Source of the DNA: Chloroflexota bacterium
Lineage (GTDB): Bacteria > Chloroflexota > Limnocylindria > QHBO01
DNA: 64,000 bases
Direction: 5' to 3'
Assembly: GCA_040902225.1 (NCBI GenBank)
Contig: JBBDXT010000004.1
Coordinates: 116,060-180,059 of the forward strand
The notes under the pieces are model-generated. The model was not told the origin of the DNA and made no database searches. It was given only the letters and a program-made list of their open reading frames with translations. Both the position numbers and the translations under genes were made by a program. Of this stretch, positions 28,257 through 36,467 are shown in pieces (position 1 is the first letter of the stretch; each line of letters starts with the position of its first letter).

Positions 28257-29729
28257 ATGAACGACGAAACCCGCTCCCAGCGCCGCGGCCGGCCACGACG
28301 CAGACCCGATGGTGGAGGCCCGCGCCGGCAGGCGCCGCGTCCCGTCTACCAGGGTCGGCGCAACAACTACGCGACCGGCGGCTACTCGTCGATCTTCGCA
28401 GGCCCGTTTCCACGGGAAGGCGATGAGACCGATGAGGGCTGGAATCTCGCCGAGCTGCAGGCCCGCAGCCTGGAGGAGCTTCGCGAGCTGGGCAGCGAGC
28501 TCGGCGTCGAAGGAGCCGACGAGCTTGACCACTCGGACCTCGTGCTGAAGCTGCTCGACGTGGTGCCGCTCACCCCGGCGCAGCCACGCCTCGACCAGAA
28601 CGGCCAGCCGGGGATCGCAACCGGGGTCCTGGAGATCGTGGACGAGGGCTTCGCCTTCCTGCGCCGCCACGGCGTCATGCCCTCAAACGACGATATCTAC
28701 GTCAGCTCGTCGCAGGTCCGCCGCTTCGGACTGCGGACCGGGGACAAGGTCGAAGGCCAGACCCGGCCACCGAAGGACCAGGAGAAGTACTGGGGCCTGC
28801 TGCGGGTCGACACCGTCAACGGCGTGGATCCCGACACTGCCCGCCGACGCCCGTACTTCGACACGCTGGTGCCGGTCTTCCCCGACGAGATGTTCGATAT
28901 CGAGACCGATCAGAAGAACCTGACCCAGCGCCTCATCAACCTGATCAGCCCGATCGGCAAGGGGCAGCGTGGCCTGATCCTGTCGCCGGCCAAGGCGGGC
29001 AAGACGACCGTCCTCAAGCACATCGCGGCGGGGATCACCGACAACTATCCCGAGGCTGTCCTGATGGTCGCCCTCATCGGCGAGCGGCCGGAAGAGGTCA
29101 CCGACATGAGTCGGAGCGTGAAGGGCGAGATCTTCGCGTCGACCTTCGACGAGCCGACCGAGAACCACACCCGGGTCGCCGAGATGTGCCTGGAGATCGC
29201 CAAGCGCCAGGTCGAGACTGGCCGCGACGTCGTTGTCCTCCTCGACTCCATCACGCGCCTGGCGCGGGCCTACAACCTGGCCCTGCCGGCATCGGGCAAG
29301 ACCCTCTCGGGCGGCGTTGACCCGATCGCCCTCTACCCGCCCAAGCGCTTCTTCGGCGCCGCCCGCAACATCGAGGGCGGCGGCAGCCTGACGATCATCG
29401 CCACCTGCCTGGTCGACACCGGCTCGCGCATGGACGACGTCATCTACGAGGAGTTCAAGGGGACCGGCAACATGGAGCTGGCGCTCGACCGCAAGCTGTC
29501 GGAGAAGCGGATCTTCCCCGCCATCGACGTGCTTCGCTCGGGCACCCGTCGCGAGGAGCTGCTGCTCGACGAGAACACGCTGCGCATGATCTGGACGATG
29601 CGTCGCATGCTCTCGGCGGTTGGCCCGAACGAGGGGATCGAGCTCCTGATGCAGCGGCTCGGCAAGACGACGAACAATGCCGAGTTCCTCGTCTCGCTCA
29701 GCAAGAGCGTCGAAGCCTCCGAGCGCTGA
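28257..29729 (+). CDS. rho: Transcription termination factor Rho
   Basis: 490-residue hexameric RNA helicase. A basic Arg/Gly-rich N-terminal extension (residues 1-40) precedes the Rho_N helix-extended-loop domain, then the cold-shock RNA-binding domain with GFAFLRRHG, and the RecA-like motor with Walker [10 protein letters not shown] near residue 243-251, [15 protein letters not shown] and the C-terminal GTRREELLL. The ATG at 28257 is favoured over 28182, whose extra residues look untranslated. No transcriptional partner is obvious. Confidence 0.95.
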   Translation: MNDETRSQRRGRPRRRPDGGGPRRQAPRPVYQGRRNNYATGGYSSIFAGPFPREGDETDEGWNLAELQARSLEELRELGSELGVEGADELDHSDLVLKLLDVVPLTPAQPRLDQNGQPGIATGVLEIVDEGFAFLRRHGVMPSNDDIYVSSSQVRRFGLRTGDKVEGQTRPPKDQEKYWGLLRVDTVNGVDPDTARRRPYFDTLVPVFPDEMFDIETDQKNLTQRLINLISPIGKGQRGLILSPAKAGKTTVLKHIAAGITDNYPEAVLMVALIGERPEEVTDMSRSVKGEIFASTFDEPTENHTRVAEMCLEIAKRQVETGRDVVVLLDSITRLARAYNLALPASGKTLSGGVDPIALYPPKRFFGAARNIEGGGSLTIIATCLVDTGSRMDDVIYEEFKGTGNMELALDRKLSEKRIFPAIDVLRSGTRREELLLDENTLRMIWTMRRMLSAVGPNEGIELLMQRLGKTTNNAEFLVSLSKSVEASER

Positions 29730-29743
29730 CCCGGCCCCGTCCC

Positions 29744-31117
29744 ATGCTGCACCTCGCGCGTCGTCAGATCGCCGCGCTGCTGGGGGGCGCCCTGCTGCTT
29801 TCAGCCTGCGGGCCGAGCGCTCCGAGCCAGAGCGAGACGGAATCGGTCCAACCGTCCGCATCCAGCGCTGCGAGCGCCAAGACGGGCGAAGTCGTCCCGG
29901 CGCCCGGCTCGTCGAGCAGCGTCTACGAGCCGAATCCAGGCGCTATCGTTGTGGCGATCGACCCCGGCCATGGCGGCTGCCTCGACTGGGGCGTCCCCGA
30001 CCCGCTGCAGCGAGGCGCGGCGCTCAGCGAGAAGGTGATGACGCTCGCCATCGGCATGGAGCTCAGACGCACGCTCCAGGACCAGGGGGTCACGGTGGTG
30101 ATGACGCGTGAGACCGATGTGGCGCTCGCCGGCGACGACTATCCGGACCTGGGCTGCCAGGGGCCGCCGTTCCGCGACGTGAATGGCGACGGTGAGACGG
30201 GCTTCGATCCGGAGGGCAAGACCCGCATGCGCGACGAGCTGCAGGCCCGCCTGGACCTGGTCAACCTCGCTCGCGCCGACCTGCTGGTCAGCATCCACAT
30301 CAACTCGATCACCCAGAACGGGGTGGTCTTCGAGATCGCCGCCACCCAGACCTACTACACCGATGAGACGCCCTGGGGGCAGACCGCCACCCAGCGCCTG
30401 GCGCAGGCGATGCAGGACGACGTTGTGAATTCGCTGGACCCGCTCGCCTCGTATGAGCGCCAGGATCGCGGCATCTCGGCGGTCAACTTCTACATCGTGG
30501 CCCCGCCACTCTTCGAGACGACCCCGGACCGCCCAGACCCCGTGAAGCAGCCGACCCGCGGGGCGCTGATGCCCGCGGTCCTGAGCGAGGTCGGCTCGAT
30601 CACACTGCCTGCCGAGCACGACCTGCTGCTTACCCCCGCAGGACAGGCGGCGGCGGCGCAGGGGATAGCCGCCAGCTTGGAGGCCTACTTCGCAGATCGG
30701 CCGCTGGCGGCGCGCTTCGACGCGCTCATCCCGCTCGGCGAGGCAGGGCTCGTCCCAGCCACGGTCGGTGGCAGCGGGCCGCCCTACTGGGCCGCGGGAC
30801 TCCGCCGCGCCGAGCTCGCCCTGGGGCTACCGGTGCGCCTGACGAACACCGGCACCGATCCCTGGCCGGATGATCTCAGAGTGCTCGTCGGCTGGGAGTC
30901 GAGCGCGGAGCCCTATCTGCGTCGGGCTCCCCCTGCGCTTGACGACAGCGAGCTGGATGTCCCGCCGCTCGAGCCCGGCGAATCGGTCGTGCTGGTGCTC
31001 AAGCTGGAAATCCCGGTCTCGGAACGAGGGATGCTGTGGGTCACGCTCGGCAACGACCAGGCGTCGTTCAGCGACCTCGGATCGGCCCCCCTGCAGCTGT
31101 CGACCAGCGGTCCATAG
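29744..31117 (+). CDS. N-acetylmuramoyl-L-alanine amidase, lipoprotein
   Basis: 457 residues. Signal peptide with lipobox LLSAC (Cys-22), a Ser-rich linker, then an Amidase_3 domain from about residue 65: VVAIDPGHGG, the EKVMTLAIGMEL glutamate and LVSIHINSI, all zinc-site segments. The catalytic domain is interrupted near QGPPFRDVNGDGETGFDP by an acidic, calcium-site-like insertion. The C-terminal 110 residues form an Ig-like beta domain (LTNTGTDPWP). Cleaves the amide between muramic acid and stem peptide outside the cell. Confidence 0.85.
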   Translation: MLHLARRQIAALLGGALLLSACGPSAPSQSETESVQPSASSAASAKTGEVVPAPGSSSSVYEPNPGAIVVAIDPGHGGCLDWGVPDPLQRGAALSEKVMTLAIGMELRRTLQDQGVTVVMTRETDVALAGDDYPDLGCQGPPFRDVNGDGETGFDPEGKTRMRDELQARLDLVNLARADLLVSIHINSITQNGVVFEIAATQTYYTDETPWGQTATQRLAQAMQDDVVNSLDPLASYERQDRGISAVNFYIVAPPLFETTPDRPDPVKQPTRGALMPAVLSEVGSITLPAEHDLLLTPAGQAAAAQGIAASLEAYFADRPLAARFDALIPLGEAGLVPATVGGSGPPYWAAGLRRAELALGLPVRLTNTGTDPWPDDLRVLVGWESSAEPYLRRAPPALDDSELDVPPLEPGESVVLVLKLEIPVSERGMLWVTLGNDQASFSDLGSAPLQLSTSGP

Positions 31118-31165
31118 GACCCCGATATGACTACTGGCGCGTGCCCCAATGGACAGCCCCCAAGG

Positions 31166-31195
31166 TTGACCTCCTCTTAACGGCGCTGCTACCAT
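31166..31195 (+). promoter_or_regulatory. Sigma-70-type promoter and about 95-nt leader of the M23 gene
   Basis: TTGACC (31166-31171), 18-base spacer, TACCAT (31190-31195). The start point would be near 31202, leaving a GC-rich leader of about 95 bases before the TTG at 31296. Part of the leader near 31263-31290 resembles the 3' block of the c-di-AMP (ydaO) riboswitch, but its other hallmark blocks are missing. Confidence 0.55.
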
Positions 31196-31295
31196 CGCTG
31201 CGCACGACTCCTGGCCGGCGTCGTCGCCCGTGCCGGTGGGAAGAGCGGGGTCGGGCAGCCACAGAACCAAGGATGCAACCGCGGGAGCCTCTGTA

Positions 31296-32048
31296 TTGCC
31301 CGATAAGCGACGGTCCTCGCGCCGCGCGACCGACGAGCGACCAACTGCACGAGCAGTCTCACATCTCGCCGTGCTCGCCCTCCTGGCGGTGACCGTCGTC
31401 GTTGGCGTGCGCGTCACGGCTGAAGGCTCAACCACCGCCAGCAGTCAGCGCGGCTTCCCATTCGGACTCATCGCCGTGGCCCAGGGGGCCGACGCGGCGT
31501 CCCTCGCGCAAGAGATCGTCCGCTACGACCTCGTCCCGCAGCCGGAGAGCCCGGAACTGCTACCGGAGCGTGGGGCCCGGGCCGAACTGCCCGTCATCAC
31601 ACCCCTACCCACGCCGGTCGCCCCGCCACCGCCGCCACCTCCGCCCGCCCCGAAGCCGGTCTACGTCAAGGCGGCACCGGTCGTCGGCACGGGAGAGCTC
31701 CTGTGGCCCGTCCCAGGCGGGGTGATCACCCAGTACTACAGCTCGTACCACAAGGCGCTCGACATCGCGGGGCCGACCGGCAGCACGGTGATCGCGGCAG
31801 CCGCCGGAACGGTGACGTGGTCCGGCTGGAAGAACAATGGCGGCGGGCTGGTGATCGCGATCGATCACGGCAACGGGATCGTGACCCTCTACAACCACCT
31901 CGGCAGCCTGTGGGTCGCCAAGGGCACAGCAGTCACCGCCGGCCAGGGGATCGCCGCGGTGGGCTGCACGGGGGTCTGCACGGGGCCACACGTCCACTTC
32001 GAGACGATCGTCGGCGGGGCCATCGTCAATCCCCTGCGTTACCTCTAG
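31296..32048 (+). CDS. M23 (LytM-type) membrane-anchored peptidase
   Basis: About 250 residues: basic cytoplasmic N-terminus, transmembrane helix near residues 22-42, proline-rich linker (PTPVAPPPPPPPPAPKP), then an M23 beta-lytic endopeptidase domain with SYHKALDIAG (zinc His and Asp) and GPHVHFE (His-x-His). Cuts peptidoglycan cross-links or regulates an amidase. TTG at 31296 is chosen because GGGAG lies eight bases before it; a GTG at 31230 would add 22 residues. The neighbouring amidase suggests joint cell-wall remodelling. Confidence 0.82.
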   Translation: MPDKRRSSRRATDERPTARAVSHLAVLALLAVTVVVGVRVTAEGSTTASSQRGFPFGLIAVAQGADAASLAQEIVRYDLVPQPESPELLPERGARAELPVITPLPTPVAPPPPPPPPAPKPVYVKAAPVVGTGELLWPVPGGVITQYYSSYHKALDIAGPTGSTVIAAAAGTVTWSGWKNNGGGLVIAIDHGNGIVTLYNHLGSLWVAKGTAVTAGQGIAAVGCTGVCTGPHVHFETIVGGAIVNPLRYL

Positions 32049-32122
32049 CCCCGTTCGCGGTTCCCGCGCTCGAAGTCGCCCGGCCAGGGCCGCTGCAACC
32101 CCGTTGCTATCATCGGTCACCG

Positions 32123-33421
32123 ATGTTCGCTGACCAGGTTCGGATCTTCGTGGCCGGCGGCGCTGGTGGCGACGGATCGGCATCATTTCGGCACGAGGCA
32201 CATGTCCCCCGCGGCGGACCCGATGGAGGGGACGGTGGCTCGGGCGGCGCGGTGGTGCTGGTCGTCGATCCCGGCATGACCACCCTTGGGGACCTTCGCC
32301 ATCATCGGCACCATCGCGCCAAGGCGGGCGGTCGCGGTGCGGGTCGCAAGGCGCACGGCAAGAACGCTCGCGACGTGCTCGTGCCCGTTCCACCCGGGAC
32401 CGTGGTGCGACTGGCGGCGGCCGGCGACGAACCCGACCCTGACGGAGCTCTCCTTGGAGAGTTGCTGGCGCCCGGGGAGCGGCTGGTGGTCGCGCGGGGC
32501 GGACGCGGCGGACGTGGCAACGTTCATTTCGTCAGCTCCACCCACCAGGCGCCGACGCACGCCCAGAAGGGCGAGCCGGGCGAATCGCGCTGGGTCGAGC
32601 TCGAGCTGAAGCTGATCGCCGACATCGGACTCATTGGAGCTCCCAACGCCGGGAAGTCCTCGCTCCTCGCGGTGCTGACCGCCGCCACGCCGGAGGTCGG
32701 CGCCTATCCGTTCACCACGATCCGGCCCAACCTGGGGGTGATCGAGCTGGACGAGGAACGTCACGTCGTGATCGCCGACCTGCCGGGCCTGATCGAGGGT
32801 GCCTCCGAGGGTCGTGGGCTGGGACATGATTTCCTGCGGCACGCCGAGCGGACGCGTGTCCTGGTGGCCGTCGTCGACGGCGCCGCAGCGGATCCGGTCG
32901 GCGAATGGCAGGCTGTCGAGGCCGAGCTTCGCGAGCACGATCCATCGCTCATGCTGCGACCGATGCCGATGGTCGTCACCAAGCAGGACCTCCCCGAGGT
33001 GCACGCCGCCTGGACCGGCATCCGCCGCACGCTGGGCGCGACCGGCGCCAAGCCGATCGCCGTCTCCGCTCACGCCGGCACCGGGCTGCGCGAGCTGCGG
33101 ACGGCGCTGGCCGAGGCGCTCGATGACTCAGAGGGCCGTTCCGCCTCGGAGCCCCTGCCCGGGGCGGTGCGCCTGCATCGGTTCGACCCACTCGACGCCG
33201 GGTGGCAGGTGATCGCCGAGGCAGACGGCCTCCGCGTGCGGGGTCGGCGCATCGAGACGACCGCCGCCCGCACAAACTTCGAGAACTACGAATCGCGCGA
33301 TCGATTCCAGCGCACCCTGGAACGGATGGGGATCGACGCCGAGCTGCGACGGCTGGGGGCGCGCAGCGGGACGATGGTGCGCATCGGCTCGGTCGAGCTG
33401 GAGTGGGGAGACGAGGATTGA
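32123..33421 (+). CDS. obgE: GTPase ObgE/CgtA
   Basis: 432 residues. The glycine-rich Obg fold covers residues 1-160 (GGAGGDGSASFRHEAHVPRG), the G domain begins at GAPNAGKSSLL near residue 172, with DLPGLIEGASEG as G3, and a C-terminal OCT domain covers about 345-430. Acts in 50S ribosome assembly and stress signalling. TATCAT at 32108-32113 ends nine bases before the ATG, suggesting a leaderless message. The stop overlaps the nadD TTG. Confidence 0.95.
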   Translation: MFADQVRIFVAGGAGGDGSASFRHEAHVPRGGPDGGDGGSGGAVVLVVDPGMTTLGDLRHHRHHRAKAGGRGAGRKAHGKNARDVLVPVPPGTVVRLAAAGDEPDPDGALLGELLAPGERLVVARGGRGGRGNVHFVSSTHQAPTHAQKGEPGESRWVELELKLIADIGLIGAPNAGKSSLLAVLTAATPEVGAYPFTTIRPNLGVIELDEERHVVIADLPGLIEGASEGRGLGHDFLRHAERTRVLVAVVDGAAADPVGEWQAVEAELREHDPSLMLRPMPMVVTKQDLPEVHAAWTGIRRTLGATGAKPIAVSAHAGTGLRELRTALAEALDDSEGRSASEPLPGAVRLHRFDPLDAGWQVIAEADGLRVRGRRIETTAARTNFENYESRDRFQRTLERMGIDAELRRLGARSGTMVRIGSVELEWGDED

Positions 33422-34134
33422 GGGGCGCGGCGGTTCGGGCCGAGGGAACGACAGGACGCGCCTCCGAGCTGCACGAGGCGGCACCCGAACCGGTGGCCCG
33501 AGCCAGGCAAAAGCCCCGAGCCAGGAAGGTCGGGATCCTGGGTGGCACATTCGACCCGCCGCACATCGGCCACCTCTGGCTGGCCACCCTGGCCGCCGAC
33601 AGCCTGGGCCTCGGCCATGTCCTGCTGATGCCGGCCGCGCGTCCGCCGCACAAGGGCCGCACGGCCATCAGCAACGCAGCCGACCGGGTGATGATGACCC
33701 GGCTGGCGATCAGCGGCGATCCGGGGCTCGACCTGTCGCTGGTCGAGATGGAGCGCCCTGGCCCCTCCTACACGGTCGACTCGCTGGCGCAGCTCCGTGC
33801 CCACCTCGGCAAGGAGGTGGGGCTGGTCCTGATCATGGCCGCAGACTCGTTCGCGGAGATCGAGACCTGGCGTGAGCCGGATCGGCTGCTCGAGCTGGCG
33901 GAATGGGCGGTCGGTCCGCGTCCCGGGACGCCGCTGCCGGAACGCGAGGAATTGCGCGCGCGCTTCGGTTCGGCTGCAGCCCGCATCCACCTGCTGGATG
34001 GCCCGTCGCTCGACCTCAGCAGCTCCGACATCCGGGCTCGGGTGGCGGCGGGTCGCCCCATCCGCTACCTTGTCCCGCGGGCCGTCGAGGAGCTGATCAC
34101 GGCCCGTGGCCTGTATCGAAGGAAGAGACCATAG
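33418..34134 (+). CDS. nadD: Nicotinate-nucleotide adenylyltransferase
   Basis: 238 residues. Transfers AMP to nicotinate mononucleotide in NAD synthesis. GGTFDPPHIGHLWLA is the nucleotidyltransferase HxGH region and SSSDIRARVAAG the ISSTxIR-type motif. The start is uncertain: TTG at 33418 overlaps the obgE stop and has GGGGAG seven bases upstream, while a GTG at 33493 gives a more usual N-terminus. The extra 25 residues in the long form are low complexity. Confidence 0.9.
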   Translation: MRGAAVRAEGTTGRASELHEAAPEPVARARQKPRARKVGILGGTFDPPHIGHLWLATLAADSLGLGHVLLMPAARPPHKGRTAISNAADRVMMTRLAISGDPGLDLSLVEMERPGPSYTVDSLAQLRAHLGKEVGLVLIMAADSFAEIETWREPDRLLELAEWAVGPRPGTPLPEREELRARFGSAAARIHLLDGPSLDLSSSDIRARVAAGRPIRYLVPRAVEELITARGLYRRKRP

Positions 34135-34505
34135 AGGAGCGCACAGACGGGCTGACGGCCATCGATCCCGGTGACCTCGCGCATCGGATCGTGGACCTCG
34201 CCTCCGACAGGAAGGCGGTCGACATCGTGCTGCTGCGGACGACCGAGGTGACCACCATGGCCGATTACTTCGTCATCTGCACCGGCCGCAGCGACCGTCA
34301 GCTCCAGGTGCTGGCCAACGGGATCATCGACGAGCTGCGCGACGACGGGATCCGTCCACTGGGCGTCGAGGGCCGCGGTGCCGCGCGCTGGGTGCTGCTT
34401 GACTACGGCGCGGTCATCGTCCACCTCTTCGCCCCCGATGAGCGCGAGTTCTACGGGCTCGAGCGGCTGTGGAGCAACGCGGCGCAGGTCGTCCGCCTGG
34501 TCTAA
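34131..34505 (+). CDS. rsfS: Ribosomal silencing factor RsfS
   Basis: About 124 residues if started at ATA. Binds ribosomal protein L14 and blocks subunit joining. The conserved core is complete: DRKAVDIVLL, TTMADYFVICTGRSDRQ, GVEGRGAARWVLLDYG and VHLFAPDEREFYGLERLW. No ATG, GTG or TTG exists in frame between the nadD region and a GTG at 34191 that sits at the very edge of the domain. ATA at 34131 overlaps the nadD stop (ATAG) and has AAGGA seven bases upstream; a CTG at 34152 is another choice. Confidence 0.85.
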   Translation: MEERTDGLTAIDPGDLAHRIVDLASDRKAVDIVLLRTTEVTTMADYFVICTGRSDRQLQVLANGIIDELRDDGIRPLGVEGRGAARWVLLDYGAVIVHLFAPDEREFYGLERLWSNAAQVVRLV

Positions 34506-34593
34506 CCGCGCTCCGCAGGTACTACCGGGGTACCAGTCCGGGCACACCGGACCTCCTATTGAGCCGATCGGGGGCCGCTTCCATGCTCGGGCC

Positions 34594-34866
34594 ATGGACG
34601 AGCACGCTATTGAGCACACGAGCGAGGAAACGCCGGCCGAGTCCTGCCGCTTCTGCGGCGGCGGCCTGCTGACCAGCGTCTTCGACACCTCGTTCCGCGA
34701 CACCGCCGCCGAGGAGCGACTCTTCTTCGCCATCCCCGGGGCCCTGTGCGTGCCCTGCCGCCAGCTGTACGTCGACCGCCAGCTGATCGGGATCCTGGGC
34801 CTCTCCGAGTCGCAGTGCACCTTCGCCATCCAGAGCGACCGGGTCCTGCGCGCGGGCGCCGCCTAG
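34594..34866 (+). CDS. Small YgiT-like zinc-finger protein
   Basis: 90 residues with two CxxC pairs, CRFCGG (about residues 15-20) and CVPCRQLY (about 52-59), the spacing of YgiT/MqsA-type zinc-finger domains, and an acidic N-terminus. There is no DNA-binding helix-turn-helix domain attached and no toxin gene beside it. Function unknown. ATG at 34594, 88 bases after rsfS; convergent to holA. Confidence 0.65.
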   Translation: MDEHAIEHTSEETPAESCRFCGGGLLTSVFDTSFRDTAAEERLFFAIPGALCVPCRQLYVDRQLIGILGLSESQCTFAIQSDRVLRAGAA

Positions 34867-34875
34867 CCGAATCCC

Positions 34876-35904
34876 TCAGCCGCGCGTCGGACGCGTTGCC
34901 AGCAGGTATTCCCCCAGCCAGGCGACCAGCGCCGGCTCCTCCTCCATCTCGTTGGCCTTGATCGACAGGTCGGCCTCGAACAGACCGCGCAGCATCCCCT
35001 CCAGCTCGGCCCCCGAGTAGCGTCGCGCCGACTCCGCGATCCGCTCGGCCATGCGCGCGTTGCCGCGCCCGACCCGCCTGGTCAGCTCCTGCGGCGTGGC
35101 GCCGTTGGCGCCCAGGTCGCGGGCGACGATCAGGTCGGCGATCCTGCCCTCCAGCGCCGCCAGGATCCTGAGCACAGGCTGCCCTTCGCCGATGGCCCGC
35201 TCGATCGCCGCCGCCGCGGCCGCCGGCTCGCGCCGGTCGATGGCATTGGTGATCGCGAACACGCTCGCCGGTCGCGTGTCGCTGACCAGCGCCTCGGCGT
35301 CCGCGGGGGTGATGGCGCGTGCGCCCGCATAGGTCGCCAGCTTGCGCAGCTCGCCGTCCGCCACCCTGGTCTGCTGCCCGCGCTCGATGTCCGATTCCCA
35401 GATGGCGCCGCCGATGCGCTCCGCCAGCACCGCGGCGGCCCGCGGCTCGATCGCCACGCCGAGGCCTTCGGCGTGGGCGCGGATCCAGCCCTGCAGCTGG
35501 TTGCGCCGGGGCGTGGCCCGTTCCTCGACGGTTCCGCCGCGCGCCACCACGGCCTCGACGATCCGCTGCAGCAATGCCGGCGGACGCCCGGCATCGCGGG
35601 ACGGCCGGAGCTCGGCCAGCGCCAGCGCCGCGCCGTCGGGCAGCTCGGTCGCGAGGGCCAACAGCTTGTCGGTTGCCGCGTTCGAGCGGCCAGCCGCGAA
35701 GATCGGCTGGTGCAGCACCACCAGGTGAGCGCCGAACATGCCCACCGTGGCGGACTCGAGCCGGGCTCGGTCGATGGCAGCCTCATCAGGGCTGCGCTCG
35801 GGCGTGATCTCGGTGCGCTCCGCAACATCCACCCGCGCCGCGAAGGTGGTCAGCGACTGGTCGATCCCGAAATCGTCATCGCCATGGACGAAGAGGAGTG
35901 TCAT
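34876..35904 (-). CDS. holA: DNA polymerase III subunit delta
   Basis: 342 residues of the HolA family, the clamp-loader wrench that opens the beta clamp. N-terminal strand MTLLFVHGDDDFGIDQSL, AHLVVLHQP strand, the basic-acidic ERGQQTRVADGELRKLATYAG block with the DxxxSELEKL-like motif, and the C-terminal collar helices. Catalytic ATPase motifs are absent as expected. It overlaps the upstream HD-domain gene (ATGA). Confidence 0.88.
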   Translation of the reverse strand: MTLLFVHGDDDFGIDQSLTTFAARVDVAERTEITPERSPDEAAIDRARLESATVGMFGAHLVVLHQPIFAAGRSNAATDKLLALATELPDGAALALAELRPSRDAGRPPALLQRIVEAVVARGGTVEERATPRRNQLQGWIRAHAEGLGVAIEPRAAAVLAERIGGAIWESDIERGQQTRVADGELRKLATYAGARAITPADAEALVSDTRPASVFAITNAIDRREPAAAAAAIERAIGEGQPVLRILAALEGRIADLIVARDLGANGATPQELTRRVGRGNARMAERIAESARRYSGAELEGMLRGLFEADLSIKANEMEEEPALVAWLGEYLLATRPTRG

Positions 35905-36467
35905 CCGGCCTGCCCCTCCGCCCAGGCAGCTCGCAGGCGCGCCTCGAGCTCGTCCACCGTCAATCCGGCAGCGGCCGCGAGGTCGGCCTGCATGGCGTGC
36001 GCCGGGGCACGGGCCAGCTCGAGATCGGCCCGGTAGTCGGGGTAGCGGCGGGCCTGGTCATCGATCCGCTCGTCGATCGAGACGAAGGCCTCCGCCACGT
36101 GCCGGTCGGCCACCGCCACTGCCACGGAGGCCCAGCCGCGTGGTTCGCGTGACGGATCGAGCAGGCTGGCGATGGGATGCGACGCGATCGGCTCGGCCAG
36201 CTCCGGATACCCGCGCTCGGCCATCCACCGCGCCCCGAGCACACCGTGACGATCGCCGTCGCCTCTGGTCATGGGCTTGTCAACATCGTGCAGTAGGGCG
36301 GCGACCGCGACAAGGCGCGGATCAACTTTGACATCGGCCGCATCAAGGAGCCGTGCCGCCTCGGCCGCGACCCGACTGACGCCGCGCGAATGCGTGACGA
36401 TCCCGTCGGGAAGGTCGAAGGAGGCAAGCAGCCGCTCGGCCTCGGCGAGAGTGGGAACGGCGGCCAT
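35901..36467 (-). CDS. HD-domain hydrolase
   Basis: 188 residues. HD-superfamily metal site: THSRGVSRVA (first His), LLHDVDKP (His-Asp pair) and a late aspartate in VAVADRHVAEAF. Small stand-alone HD proteins of this type hydrolyse nucleotides or phosphomonoesters; substrate unknown. Its first 199 bases are also read, in another frame of the same strand, as the C-terminus of comEC. Confidence 0.8.
   Translation of the reverse strand: MAAVPTLAEAERLLASFDLPDGIVTHSRGVSRVAAEAARLLDAADVKVDPRLVAVAALLHDVDKPMTRGDGDRHGVLGARWMAERGYPELAEPIASHPIASLLDPSREPRGWASVAVAVADRHVAEAFVSIDERIDDQARRYPDYRADLELARAPAHAMQADLAAAAGLTVDELEARLRAAWAEGQAG

Noticed and set aside
33202-33417. N-terminal extension of nadD into obgE
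   Set aside because: These codons are the obgE C-terminus in another frame; the gene more plausibly starts at TTG 33418 or GTG 33493.
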